In this document: positions 49,425-62,685 of the stretch, piece after piece
Layout of the letters: the number at the start of each line of letters is the position of its first letter
Position numbering within the stretch: position 1 is the first letter of the stretch
From: Paraspadella gotoi
Taxonomy: Eukaryota > Chaetognatha
Reading direction: 5' to 3'
DNA: 64,000 nucleotides
Assembly: GCA_051294375.1 (NCBI GenBank)
Contig: CM119266.1
Coordinates: 10,577,571-10,641,570 of the forward strand
Notes under the pieces: generated by a model
What the model was told of the DNA's origin: nothing
Seen by the model: the letters and a program-made list of their open reading frames with translations, nothing else
Database searches by the model: none
Translations under genes and position numbers: made by a program

Positions 49425-49479
49425 GGGCGGCGGCGGCGGTGTCGGGCGGCGGCGGCGGTGTCGGGCAGCGGCCGGCGGC
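49425..49479 (+). repeat. GGC-rich 19-bp tandem repeat
   Basis: gggcggcggcggcggtgtc occurs at 49425-49443 and 49444-49462, followed by a degenerate third unit. G-rich and able to form quadruplex structures. A plus-strand frame through it (Gly/Arg-rich) is not recognisable. Confidence 0.85.
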
Positions 49480-49912
49480 ATCTTTGGAGAAATAGAGACC
49501 TCTAGCGTCGACGACCCAGGGAGATTAGGACGCCGCCCAAACTGGTCAAGATTCTCAATCTCCTCGTGGGAGGAAAGGAGAGGCGTTGGTGCGCTAATGC
49601 AAACTCACTCTCGCTCGCTCTCTCTCTCTCTCATTCTCCAAGGCAGGGCGATGGGCAAGAAGGGCGCAAAACGCCCCTCGGAGGATAAAGGGGCTCAGGG
49701 GGCCCGATCGAGGCGGTAGATGACTTGCGGCAGCTAAAACTAAATCAAGTTGAAAAAAAAGACGAAAAAAAAGAGTGGAAATGAAAACGAGGTTGCTTTG
49801 ATGTAACATAGGCATTTAATATTTTTGCTTTTAGTGATAACCCATCTCTTTTTTTATCTCTTCTCTGCTCGCGTCATCGTCTTCCGTATTTTCTCTTTTT
49901 ATTTTTTAAACA

Positions 49913-49922
49913 GTGACGTCAC
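49913..49922 (+). promoter_or_regulatory. CRE palindrome GTGACGTCAC
   Basis: Ten-base perfect palindrome containing TGACGTCA. Motif match only; the surroundings are AT-rich. Confidence 0.35.
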
Positions 49923-50257
49923 TTTCTCTAACTCTCAGAACTATTAAACGAATTTTAAATTATCAACTTAATAATTTTGTCGGTAAAATTTGTCTAAATA
50001 TTAACCTCGTTCAACCCCATCAGCAGATCTTCGATCATATCCCCCCAAAAAAGAAATAGCCAGCGAATGTTCTTTGTCTCGGGCGATGATCTCTTTCGAA
50101 TGTAGATTTCGAAGAAACAATTCGTGAGAAAAGAGAGAAAAAGAGGAAAAAGTTCCTCGGCGAGAAAGAAGAAGTAGGAGAGAGAGAAATTATTGTCATA
50201 AAAGAACCGTTAACGCGCCCGACCAGAGAAGACAGTAGGAGGCGGACAGGATCAGAG

Positions 50258-50260
<3 letters not shown>

Positions 50261-50309
<49 letters not shown>
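50261..50309 (+). repeat. (AG)n microsatellite
   Basis: 49 bp of pure AG. Confidence 0.97.
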
Positions 50310-50310
<1 letters not shown>

Positions 50311-51993
50311 GTTAAAACGCGGTAACAACGCCAACGGCTGATAATAACTTCTTTTTTCTTTTCCTGGCCAAGGATGAAAAAAGAAACCACTTTCCGTCTT
50401 CGATACCTCCGGGACGACCGTTTCGAGCTTCTCCTAAAATACCACACCCGTCCGCGATCCTCAGGATCCCCGCCCCCAGCCCCTTCGCCTATCCCGCCCC
50501 GGCCGCTCGACTCGAAAATCGGCAAAGCCCCGGCGGTCCGCGCTGATGACTCCCGAGGGACGCCGAATCTTGATTCCGACAGAAACTCAATGTTTGGGAA
50601 AATGTTTTCTTTTCGACTGTTTTGTCGCTAATGGCGCCCGGCAAAGCGAAACTGGGCGAAAGGGAGGGGGAAAGGGGAGTCGAGAGGGAGGAGATGAAAG
50701 AAAGAGAGGAAAGGTGTGAATGAGAGAAGAGAGAAGAGGAAAAAAAGAGAAAGCAGAGAAAGGCAAAGCAAAACACCGAGCGTTTCGAAGTCCGAAGAAT
50801 GGGGTTCCGTGGGCAGTTGATTCGAATTAGCGCCCACAGACGAAAAAGGGATATGACTTCGCAGAGAGAGAGAGAGAGAGATAGAGAGAGAGAGACGCGA
50901 CCCCGCGACGCCAAGACGCGTCCCTCTATGCGTAAACCATTTCTCTCCTCTCGCCCTCGCTCGCCCTCTCGCGGCGAAAAATGTTTTTCTGCGCCCTAAT
51001 CGCGCCTTTTTTTGTGTCGAAGTTTGCATGTCGTCCATTTCATAAACATTCTCAATACTTTGAACATTGTTTTCTTAACAATGCCACTATTCCTCTCACA
51101 ATTATGTACCTGGCATTAACACACACCTGCCAGTTTATCACATATCCCTTTTACCCACCCACTGTATGTCGCCCCAGTTCCTCTCATTTCTCTCTTTCTC
51201 ACCTTACCCTCTTCTCTCCTCACTACTTCTCACCTCTCCATCGTTCCCCGACTCAAAAACAAAACCCGTTTCTTCCTTTTTAAAATTCCGAGAACAAGCT
51301 GAAATTTTTTTTTGTCAAATTCTACACGAGAAGCGACGGGCGCGTCGAAAACACAGGAAGTCGTTGACGGCTGGCGGCGGCAGCGGCGTCTGCTCGGCGG
51401 CGTCGGCGACGGGTGTTGTCGCCGCCTTCTCATGAAAATGACATGAAAGAGGAGAAGCAATCTCTTTGTCGTTTGTCACGTTTTATAGCTATTTGATGAA
51501 GGAACCCCGCGACCCAGGGCGACCACGAGGATTTCCACGCAGCCCCCCCTTTTTTGACTTTTTTTTCTGATGGGGGGAATGAAGGCTGTTTACACCCCCA
51601 AAGAAAGGAGCGGCGTTCGCTCCCCACCCCCTTTCCCCCAAACTTTCTCCGGGGAGACGTTAAGATATTTTTTTTTCTTCTTGGTGGGGGATATAAGAGG
51701 AGACATTCCCGCTGGATTAGTCCCCCGGTTCTCACTCTCACTGTCAGTTCCATTAACGCCCTGCCCCCAAGACCCCCACATCCCCTTACCCTCCAAGGCC
51801 CCTGACAGTTCCGACTCCTCCGAACGTCCGCAGCATCCCTCCCGACGCCTCCGCGCTCGGGGCCGCGCAACCCTCCGTCGAGCGATCGAGATTCGCGCCT
51901 AATGACATCCCTTCTCGTCTCGATGGTCAACAACACAGGACGTCAAATGGAGAGAGGAATCCAACGATATCGCCGAGAGATGTGGTGGCCAGT

Positions 51994-51996
<3 letters not shown>

Positions 51997-52064
<68 letters not shown>
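51997..52064 (+). repeat. (GA)n microsatellite
   Basis: 68 bp of pure GA. Confidence 0.97.
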
Positions 52065-52066
<2 letters not shown>

Positions 52067-52559
52067 CCCGTGGGCGAAGAAGAGGCGAGAATATGTAATC
52101 TCATTCTTCGAGTTTTTTTTTGTTTTTTGATTAGTCTGATTAATATATATCGTTCCCTTTTTTTTTTCTTCCTCTCGGTCTCCCCCATTAGCCATACCAC
52201 TCCCCAGCCCCGCCAAAGTTGTTAACCCCGACCTCGCTTAAAATATAACTCGCCTTAGTTCCCCCCCCCCTTCGTTCGCTGTTTCCTGCCATCTTACGGC
52301 TGACAAATGAATCTGATAAACAGGTTGATGATGTCGTGACATCGTAAAAAACCAGGGGGGGGGGAAAAACAAAGTAACAAGGGCTCGTTCTCTCCCAAGA
52401 ATAGAGACCGGGTTTCGGACGGGGAGGCGAAGAGGGAGGGAGAGCCGGATGCCGCGCGATAAAAAAAAATGATGGTCGAGGGTAAGGTCCTACTTCCGGG
52501 GGCGTTTATGGCACTCACCTTTGGCTTTTCTCGTCTCCGAAGTTCCGAGAAAAAACCCC

Positions 52560-52850
52560 CTGCTTTTTTTTTTGGAGGGAGAGGGAGAGAGCAAAGAAGA
52601 GAAAGAGGGGAAGATAAAAGGGAGAAAAGGAAGGAAAGAAAGTAAGTAAGGAGGAGAAAGAAGTGAGAAAGAGGAAATGGACAAATTGAAAAACAAGGGG
52701 AAAAAAAGAATAAATGAGAAAGGAAAAAAAAAGCAGGGATAAGAAAGAAGGAAGGTTAAAAGGAAAGAAGGGAGAAAAGAAGAAACGCCCTCGATTTCGA
52801 GACAGGAAAAAGGGAGGACAGAGGGGGGGGCGCATAACGCCCGAAGGATA
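52560..52850 (+). repeat. Polypurine tract, about 290 bp
   Basis: The plus strand is almost all A and G (gggagaaaaggaagg, gaaagaagg). Frames through it are Phe/Leu/Ser low complexity on the minus strand. Confidence 0.85.
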
Positions 52851-53438
52851 AGGTCGTAAAAACATCCCAGGGAGCGAGTGGAATTTTCCCGAGACTTTCT
52901 TTTTTCGTATCTTTCTTTTTTTTTTTCATATTCGACCTTGAACCCGGAAATTTCTATTTATGCCCAATGGGATTATGATGAGGCACCGGCGACCGAGTTT
53001 GGGGAAGGGAGGGTGTGGGGATTATGGGGATTGCGGGAAGCTGTGGCCGGTGGCCGGATGAAAGGCTCGAAGACCTTCGTCGATATAACGCGTCGATTCC
53101 TTCCCCTTATTCACAGCGTGGCGTGACGAGATGAGCGGCAGGAAGGCGCAGGGGCGCGCCGAAAATAATAGGAACGCGATATTAGATAAATTTGAAATGA
53201 AAGCGTCTGTTCGATTGGATTGAGCGAAATAATTCAGAGTAAGTATATATATAGAATAATGCATTGTTTATTTATTGGATTAAAGCATCCTATTTTTAAA
53301 TCGATGTAATTAAAGCTTATTCATTTATTACTTTTTTTCCTGTTTTTTTTTTTTTTTGGCGGGGGGCACGTCACCTAAGTTACTCATCGGTATATAAGCG
53401 CGAAAAAAACTTTTTTCCCCGCATTTCGCCCAGTGTTC

Positions 53439-53441
<3 letters not shown>

Positions 53442-53470
<29 letters not shown>
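53442..53470 (+). repeat. (CT)n microsatellite
   Basis: Faces the GA tract at 53796, 325 bp away. Confidence 0.93.
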
Positions 53471-53475
<5 letters not shown>

Positions 53476-53792
53476 CTTCCGACTTTTTGGTGCCGTCATA
53501 TATAACAGTCTTCCTTATCCCGTCGTCGCTACCAACGTCGCGTCCGCTGAAATCGTCTCCGTCATCGTCGTCGTCGTTCCCGGGTCGACTTTCTCGTCGT
53601 CGTCGTCCTTCTCTTCGTCCTCCTCGTCGCCCTGGAGACCGCGAGACGCTTTGGTGCGACGACGACGACGACGACCAGAAAGACGACGACGTCCCCCGCC
53701 GCGATTCGCGTCCCTCGGCGCGCGGGAAAAAGCAGCGCGTCTCCCATCCTCTCGCTCTCTCTCTCTAGTTTTTGCGCACGATATAACCGGAA

Positions 53793-53795
<3 letters not shown>

Positions 53796-53836
<41 letters not shown>
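53796..53836 (+). repeat. (GA)n microsatellite
   Basis: 41 bp of pure GA. A TCACGTGA E-box lies shortly after it (about 53848). Confidence 0.95.
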
Positions 53837-53840
<4 letters not shown>

Positions 53841-54929
53841 CCCAGATCACGTGACTCGCAACGTTGGCACCAAGTTTTTCTGGAGAGGAAGAGGAGCCTG
53901 GGAGTTTCCCTAATTCACCAGCGACTCATGGTTTTTTGGGTTTTTTTTTTTTTTTTTTTTTTTGCGCTGCGCGCGACATAAAAGAAAAGACGTAAAATTG
54001 TCGACCCAAGTAAAAACTTTTTCTAATTCTTTCTGCCCCGCCCCACCTCCCAGATCCATGACCTATTTATTTATCGCAAATAGAATCTAATGTCTTTCTC
54101 TTTTCTTACGCCTCGTCCTCGTCGATAAAAAGCAGATTAAATGTCTCTCAGAAATCGTGGTTTTTAAATGACTCTATATTATCCTTTTTTCCACTATTCC
54201 TTAATTTGCTTTCTTCTCCTATTCAACTCTCAATAATTCCCTTTCTCCATCACGATTCACAGTTTCTCTTCTTTTTTCATCCCTCCAACATCTCTTCCAA
54301 CCCCACCCAACCCCGCCCCACCCCCCTGTTTCTCTCCTCGATTTCTATCCTCCCATATATTCGTTCCCATGGGCTTCACAAAGAGTCCCAAGGCGTCCGC
54401 AAGAGAGAGCCGAGGCGTTCTCTCTTTCTCTCTCTCTCTTTCTCTGCGTGGCTTCCTTTTTACGGGAAAACCGATAAGTTCGAGGCTTTCGTTTCGATGG
54501 CTTCGATTACATCCGGGGCGACGGACAACAAACGGCGTCGCCAGGGAAACGAAAAAAACCGTTGCCACGCGACGCGTCTTCGTTGCCTAGGGAGACGAGG
54601 AAAACGCGCGAGAGGAGTTTCTTCGAACAGAACGGAAGGGATGCAACGCGGGGCCGGGGCAAAATTATATATTTAATTCGTTTACCTAATTTTAATTTTA
54701 TAGTTTTAAACAAACATTTCCATTTCTCTGTCGGGCGAGATTACCGCAAGTCACCGGCCCGAAGGGTCCGAAAAAAAAAGAAGATTACGAGATGCCAACC
54801 GGAAGCGAATTCGAATTAGAAAATAATGGAGAGAATGAATTCCAAATGAAGCGGAACAAATAGATTAATAATTTTTGACGTTTTGAGCGGACGGGGATTT
54901 GGCAAAGGGGATATTCGGAGGGATTGCCG

Positions 54930-54964
<35 letters not shown>

Positions 54965-55177
54965 TGTCACAACACAAAGTAATATAGATTCGAATGACTT
55001 ACGGTAAAGCCCGGGAAAAAAAATGTGTGGGTGAAAAACTAAATGAGTAATTTCTTTTTTTTTAAATTTATTTGAAAAAAAAAGGTAAACACGACTTTAA
55101 GCGTTTTTACAACAGTCGGGGAATAGTGAAGGAAAAAAAGTTTTTACGACCCAGTGTGAACCAGCTGATAGGGGGAG

Positions 55178-55179
<2 letters not shown>

Positions 55180-55224
<45 letters not shown>
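55180..55224 (+). repeat. (AG)n microsatellite
   Basis: 45 bp of pure AG. Confidence 0.97.
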
Positions 55225-55227
<3 letters not shown>

Positions 55228-58200
55228 TCTCCTATAGATTGTAATCATAGCGAGGGAGTCACGACGGGAGGGCGTTTCATCCCTCCGAGGCACAAGATTC
55301 CATACTGGGATCGAGACAGGAAAAGGGATGATGATGACGACGACGACGTCGGTTGTGAAAGTGATGATAATTGTGATTATAGCGATGATTGAGAATTACG
55401 TTGATGATGAAAATGACTAATCCAAGACAATTTGGTAGTTATTTAAATAAAAATCGGTAATATTAACGGCAACTAATTCTTATAACTCTTCGAATGTAAA
55501 CAGATTTTGTACAGGAATTGGAAAAAAAGGCCCAAAGCGCACGGGGCGGATTTTTCAGCGGGAGTGAGAACCCAGGCACCGGAGGAGGCCCCGAGGGGGG
55601 GGGGAGATACTTCTGGAGGTGCAGCGGATCCGAGGGAGGGGGGGAATGAGGTGAGTTCGGGAGCAAAAGGGGTCGTGGGTGTAGGAAAGGGCGCTGCGGC
55701 GACGATCAGGAGTTAGTAGATATTCTCGGCCTCGTTTGGTTTTTTGAATCGCCTTAATATTATTATTAAGAACATAAATTATGTATATCATCTTCTTTTA
55801 TCAATATATGAAATATTTAAACAACTGAATATACAGCAATTTTTTTCTAAAAAAAAGATACCGTAAAAATGATTAATTCTATATTTTGATTTCTGATTTC
55901 GCCTCAGCCTCTGAATTCGAAATATGAATATGAAACGTCGCCTGGATTCATCTCGCAATGGGAGGTTGCTAACATCCAAGGTGAAGACTCGAAAAGGAAA
56001 TTAAGATCGAAATTGAAAAGAAAAAATGAAATAAAACTTCAATAAACGGAAGCGGATAGAGACTGTAAATACGAAAATTGTATGCGAATCCTGATTGTTT
56101 ACAACAAAAAAACAAACAAAAACGGACGAATCGTTAAGAGCATTTCCCATCGACTCAATCCTTTATTCTCCACCCATTTTAGAGAAGAAAAAAAAGTTCG
56201 GTTCCAAGTTTCAGTTTTTGGATACTCTCTCTCCTTTCTATATTGTTTATTGGGGCGGCCCCGGGGGGCCTCGCCATTAACTGAAGTCCCGGGGGGCGCC
56301 GCGGGGGGCGGCCTGGCGGCGGGGGTTACCATGGAGATCGAAATTGAAAAAAAAAAAAACCGGACGTGACGTCGCGGATTTTTTTCGGTGCGAAAGGAAC
56401 CAATGAGAGTTGAGGAAACTAAAGGCAAGGACCAATGAGTTAAAAGCTCTCTCTCTGGCGAAGGAGTACGTTGCATTTTCAAACTAGTGGTAAAGCCACG
56501 GGAGGAACCAAACACAAAAAAAAAAGAAAATCTGCGAAAAAGCAACAACAGCCGACACAACAGCGTGTTTGCAGCAGAATGTAAGACAAAAAGTAAAAAA
56601 GTAGAAAATTAAAAGCAAAAATCTTATTTAAGTAAAGCGAATTCCTGATTCAAGACAGGGTAGAATGGGAGGAAGTAACGAAAGAGAGGAAAGAAAAGGA
56701 AGGAGGGAGGGAGGGAGAAAGGAAAGAGGAAGGAAAGTCCGAAAATTCCATAACCGAACCGTCGTGCCAAAGGGCTTCATATGGAGCACTCACCGAGGAG
56801 AGCTTGGACCAAATTCCGCGTTATCATGAATTATCGCGAGGTGGCAAGAAGCGCAGAGAGAGAAAGAGAGAGAGAGAGATGTTTTATGAGGCTCTGTACC
56901 GCAGGTGGCAGAATGATTTTGCGGGAGTTTTTGGCGCATATCTCTCTCTCTCTCTAGCATCAAGAGGAGGAGAGAGAGAGGGGAAAGGGGTTAAGTGAAA
57001 CTAAGGGAAGGGGGGTGAACGAGGAACAAGACTCAAAAGGGAGACTGGGGTGAGAACCAAAGTAAAGATGATTTGTTTTGAGAAAAAACAATTTTACCCG
57101 AAACCCGAAAACCGAAGAGTGGAAGACTCGATCTTCAAAGTTCGAGTATCGAATCATCTTCGTCTAAGTCATTAGCCAGTTTCGTCTGGAGATGGGAAAA
57201 TAGAGAAAGTGGGTTGAAGCACCTCATTTCCTCCCCATTTTTGAGAATCGCAAACCCGTTGGGTATGTTAAAGGTAAGATGAAACCCTTTTGCTTTTTTA
57301 TTTCACTTTTTTCCCTTTTTTCTCCGACTATCACTCTCTCCCTTCTTTTTTCATAATCCTTTCCCCGGTATCAATATTGAATGAAGCAGAATTCCTCGCT
57401 CGCGCTCGGCAACCCCTCCGTTTTGGGTCAGCTGGCCTGGGGGCCGCCACTTGCCGCAGCCGCCCACCTACCCGGCCCGGCCGAAAACCGGTCCCGCCGA
57501 ATCGGCTCTCGACCCCCATATTTCTTTATTTTTGGTCGATATGTGATGACACCCAAAGCACCCCCGAGAATCCTGGACCGGAGGCGGCGGCGCCGGTGTG
57601 TGGGCGGTCGGTCGGTGGATGGCGTGACAGAGTCGACGCCGGCGTTTTCGCGGCGTCATTTGTCCCCCCCACACCTCGGAATAAGTTCGCCCTTTATTAG
57701 GCGATGATTGAGAGAAACGGCGCCGACCCATTGACGTTCATTGCGTTATGTCGGGAACCGAGAAATAAAACGGCGTTATATGATATGGAACTTTTGTCGT
57801 TATTGTTGTTTTGTCCCCGTCTCTCTCGCTCTCCCAGTTTTGACTTTTTTATGACGAGGGATGGAATTTATTTGGGCGATCTCACTTGATTTGGTGGGTT
57901 TTTTTTTAGTGAGGGGGAGGCGATCACGAAAAGGTTTTTTTTTTCCTGACGTGGCGATCCAATGGAATCTGACGGAATCATTGTTAAAATTGTAGGGAAG
58001 AACTATATTTGGGTTTCGAAGCTGAAAAGATAAGGGCGGGTCCAAGGAAGAAAAGTAAGTTAAAAGGTGCGAAAAGCAGCAGTAAAGTAGGGCCGCGGAA
58101 GAGTCAAGTCGGGAGGAAAAGAGGCTTCACATCATAAGCAAAGGTCAGGCGTCGGGCGTCGAGGAACTGGCAAAGACTTGGAAAGAGGAGAATGACGACG

Positions 58201-59115
58201 GTCGAGGGAAGGGCGGGTAAGTTGGGATTGTGGGGAAAGGAAAGGGAAGGATAGGGAGTGATAGTCGGGGGGTTGAAAGGAGAGGGGGGGGAGGTAAGAT
58301 TCCAAGGTTGAACGCGAGAGAGAGAGAAAAGGTGATAAAAGTCAAAAATTCTCTCGAGTCGAGGAATCGGGAGGAAACGGCGACGGGTTTTTCCGCTCGA
58401 TGCGAAGAGTAAATCAAAACGAGGCCCAATTTTTCGACGCGAGGTCGACTGGCGATGGCGCACTCGCACTCTCTCTCTCTCTCTTCCCTTTCGCCCGGCT
58501 TAAATAATAAACAAGCGTGAATAATTAAAATATCTGTTAAGGGTCTTATTTGGTGAGAGGGCGAGGCAGAGGAAAAAGTAAATTAACTCTGAAACGAGTT
58601 TCTCGCAGGAATCTGAGAACATTTTCTTTTTCCTCTAACCTAAAACATTTATTACTTTTAATATAAAAGTCATATACAAAAGTTACCAAATAACGAAAAA
58701 AAAAACATCTTAACGATTAAAAGAACCGCGTGAGAAAACTGCAAGCGTCTTCACCAAAAGCTTCATTCACTCAGCCCGAAAAAAAAAAATAAGACAATAA
58801 ACCCACAAAAACCCGTTCCGGCGTTCGGGTTCAACTTTGCGGACTCAATAGCGTCACCGAATCATCCTCTCATATTACGTAATAACCGTCTTTTTTTTCA
58901 TCCTCTCCCACTTGTCATCTTCCGTCCAACCACTTCTCCCATTCGCCCCGCCCACTACTTCTTCCGTCCTCTCCCGATCGCCACGCCCCCTTCTCGAGCG
59001 ACCACCCCGCCCCCTTTTTTGCGAAGAGGCGCCGATTCCAAAAACGAGGCGCGCCGAGACAATCAAGGACGACGACGAAGAACCGCGCGTGGTCCCGAGA
59101 GACGCTCCCCAACCT

Positions 59116-59120
<5 letters not shown>

Positions 59121-59155
<35 letters not shown>
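59121..59155 (+). repeat. (CT)n microsatellite
   Basis: 35 bp of pure CT, facing a GA tract at 59484. Confidence 0.95.
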
Positions 59156-59165
<10 letters not shown>

Positions 59166-59480
59166 ACTCCGCGCTCGGGGCTTTGAGACAGAATCTAATC
59201 AACGTCGAGAGGAATCAAAGTTTTAACTTTCGCTTCGAATCGAGAATAAAAAAAAAAATAATAATAAGCACAGAGGAGTTACTTTATCTTTTTTTTTTGT
59301 CCGTTTTGATTTTGTCTGATATAGAGGGGGGAAGAGAAAAAGAGGGGGGGAGAGGGAGGGAGGCTCGGCTGAACCCAGCTGCTTCCGTTTCCTTCATACG
59401 CCCCTTGATACGTAACCTTCATAGCCGCGTCAAAAAAAAAAAAAAAATTGGCGAAGAGAGAAAGCATCGCTTAAAAACCA

Positions 59481-59483
<3 letters not shown>

Positions 59484-59525
<42 letters not shown>
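59484..59525 (+). repeat. (AG)n microsatellite
   Basis: 42 bp of pure AG, 328 bp after the CT tract. Confidence 0.95.
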
Positions 59526-59531
<6 letters not shown>

Positions 59532-60179
59532 GAGCGCCACTGAAAACATCTGCGCGCGCCCTCCTGCGGAGACTGGAAAAAGATGGGTGAAATAACGCCG
59601 TCGCTGCAGGGGGGAGAGGTAGGGGGGGAGAGGGTAGGGGGAGATATGGTGGGGGCGGGAAGAGAAAGAAAGAAAGAAAATGTGAGCAACGAGATCAGAC
59701 TCGGCCAACCTGAGATTCTCGTTTACGCGGGGAAGAAAAAAGGTGAGATGGGGGAGAGGGGGGGCGGCGTGAGTAGGTGAGAAAAGGGACGGCGTCCGAG
59801 AGAGAGAAAAAAAAATTACGAGGCGGCGAGACTGGTTTATCGAGTCGATAAAATGGCACGATGGGTCAAAGGGTGACCGATATAAAAGTTTTGCATAATG
59901 AGAAACATCTGTGACCCATCCTCCACCGATCCTCCTCTTCTTCTTCTTCTTCCTCCTTCTCCTCTTCCTCCCTCGCGACTGGGAAAAGACGTCGGGGTCG
60001 CGGTCAGTCGCGGGATTTTTTAACGACGCGGGTCGCGGATCGAGAACAAAAGAGGGCGCGTTTGGTCAGTTGGTCGGTCGGTCAGTCGTTCGGAACGGGG
60101 TGTCAGTCTCTCGGGCGGGGGTCGGCGGAGGTGGGGGAGAGAAGGTTGGGAGGAGTGAGGGGGGAAAGGGTGGTTGCGT

Positions 60180-60500
60180 GAGATTCAAGGAGGTCGAGAG
60201 AAATTTAAAGAGAGAAAAGAGAAAAAGGAAACGCTGAAGAAGGACGAACGAAGAAGTAATAATAACAAAGAAAAAGAGAAGTAAAATAAAACAAAAGAAA
60301 TGGAATAACAAAATAAGAAGTGAGAAAAGAAACTAAGGATGAACGAACAAACAAGGCCAACAAAGAGAGTGGTTGAAAGAAACTATAAACCTAAGTACAG
60401 AAAGGAGAAAACAGAAACCAAGTTCACAAGGAGAGAAAGCATAAATGGGAGAACAGAAACCATAAAACGGGAGAACAAAAGGGAGAACGGAAACGGGGAA
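60180..60500 (+). repeat. Polypurine-rich tract
   Basis: A/G-rich stretch with AAC and ACA interruptions. Open frames are Lys/Arg/Glu/Thr low complexity. Confidence 0.7.
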
Positions 60501-62339
60501 GAGAGGAGAACGGCGAGAGAATCCGTCACGCGGTGGGAGACGCGCGCTGGGAGCTCGAACGCTCGCGCTCCCTCGCGCTCGCCGTTGGTGACAACCGGGG
60601 GCTGCAACTGAAAACAGATAATGGCGCCGGTGGAAAAATAATAGGGATGAGGGAGAGAGAGGAACGACGCCGCGTCAGAAAACGACGCCGGATCGGCAGA
60701 GTGAAAGAGTCGACGTGACGTTTGAAACGACTCCGGAAATAAAAAGAGCTAGAGTGGTGGGCGGTGTGAAAAAAAAGACACACTTCGTCTTGTTAATTAA
60801 AAAAAAACCGGATTTAAACAATCTTAACATCCTTAACAACGACCATCCATAATCCCTCGCAGTCCGGCCTCCTTCCCGTCAGTTGCCCGACCGCGCCCGA
60901 TTGTCCACTAATGGGTCCACACGTTCTATCCTTTTTCTATTTTCTAATCTCGGTTAAAAAATTTTTCTCGAGCTCGAAAAGAGAAAAGATTGGGCGTAGA
61001 CTCCGTTGCCAAGCGACGAAACTTGTTAGTCGTCTTAGCAACAAAAAGCCTCTCTCTGCCTCACGTGGCCATCCCCGTCGCGACCAACGGGTGGCTGTGG
61101 GTGACGATGGGAATGGGAGACACGTGGAGAATGACGAGGAATTCGTTTCGCGTTAATGTTTTTTTCTTTTTCTTCTTTTTTTGGTTTCATTGTGGAAAAC
61201 TAAGTGGAAATGCAAAAGATGGAATCTTATTTTTCTTTATAATGGTGAGAAAATGTTTTTGTAACCAAGGTAATTTCTAAATCTGGCATCTCCAAATCTA
61301 CTCGCTCCCTTCAATTTACTCTTTCATTTTCTATCATTTCTCTCTCTCTCTCTCCCCATTCAGCGCGGATTAACATGCCTAAGCCTTCCAACTCGGTAGA
61401 ACACAGAGAATTGTTGAGACTTAAGACCTTTCCGCCCTTCGGTCCCCGAAAAACCTCGAGATCGCATCTCTCTCTGTTCCACAGTTCGATTTCCATCTTT
61501 GGAAAAGAAATCGACCAATCAAAAGGCGACGATGGATTCCAAAGACCAATGATCGATCCTTAACGCGACGGCCTTAACCACCTCGCGTTCGCGACCGTAT
61601 CTCTCTCTCTCTCTCCGTGAATAAGGCGACGAGGGGGGGGGTAGTGAGATAGAGAGAATGAATCGGTTCCTCACGAAACGCATCACTTCCCGTAGTTAAG
61701 CAACCAATGAATGGCGTCGACTCCGAAGCTTTCGACCAATCGAAAGGCCGGAATCGACATCATTTAACGTAATTGACGAGAGTCTCAAAAAAAGGTTTTT
61801 ATGGTTCATCGAAACCGAAAGGAGAAAACAGGTGAATGAGACGGACAAAAAAAAAGGTTGGGTCCGAGAGGAAAATCGATGTCGAGGGGATAGAGAGAGA
61901 GGGATAGAAAGAGAAAATATTAGAAAGGAAGAGAGAAGGAAATAGATAGTGGATAGAAAGAGGGAGAAACTGATATAGAGGTAGAGAGAAAAAATAATTA
62001 GAATAATTATTTTTAGATTTGAAAATGTTTTACGAATTTTTCTCAGCAGGTGATGAAATTAATCCAAACCTTTAAAAAAAAAAACGCAGTTCTATTTCAG
62101 TATTTCAGCAGTTGTCTTTCAATCAGACAACAACAACAACCATCTGCGAATGCAAATGAATGGCGAACAATAGCGATCGATGCCCAACGAAAGAGAATCC
62201 CGTCCAGTGTACCAAGAAGTCAGCCCAACCTCATTAACAACAACGACAATACGACTAACGCCCCCCGACTGCGCATCCACGGTCAAAGGAACAACGAAAG
62301 GCGACGCGGCGAAACCAAAAGAAAAACGAAACAACCGGG

Positions 62340-62341
<2 letters not shown>

Positions 62342-62371
<30 letters not shown>
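62342..62371 (+). repeat. (AT)15 microsatellite
   Basis: 30 bp alternating AT, the only long AT tract among many GA tracts. It would be read as Ile-Tyr repeats in the plus frame, which argues against that frame being coding. Confidence 0.95.
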
Positions 62372-62373
<2 letters not shown>

Positions 62374-62636
62374 TGTTCATTGTGCGCGCCACTACCGGCT
62401 TCCACAACGGGGGTGATATCACCAACGGGAGCAGCTGAACCCATTCTTAGCGACGGACCGAGGGATCAGAAACCGGACAAAAAGTGGAACGATGATGACG
62501 ATGACAGCGACGATGACGATGACGACGCGGTGTCGTTTTATGGGTACGGGCGATTGACCCCGATGGCTCCTGGCGACTGCGACAACGGGACCGGTTTCCT
62601 GGGGTCGCAAGGTGCTTAATGACCAAGCGGGCCGGG

Positions 62637-62685
62637 TCGGGGGCCGGGGCCGGGGCCGGGGCCGGGGCCGGGGCCGGGGCCGGGC
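62637..62685 (+). repeat. (GGGGCC)n hexanucleotide array
   Basis: Six perfect ccgggg units (62644-62679) with a partial unit at each end. The motif is the one expanded in human C9orf72 and forms G-quadruplexes. Confidence 0.95.

Noticed and set aside
53391-53433. TATATAAG followed by a CAGT initiator-like site on the plus strand
   Set aside because: The spacing (about 41 bases) is longer than usual and no coding sequence follows.
57290-57700. GC-rich plus-strand frame of 136 codons
   Set aside because: Overlapping frames on both strands are equally open and none resembles a known protein; it is a GC-rich island effect.
62050-62619. 189-codon plus-strand open frame with an acidic Asp-rich part
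   Set aside because: It runs through an (AT)15 microsatellite (Ile-Tyr repeat) and GAT/GAC repeats, has no recognisable domain, and begins in low-complexity sequence.
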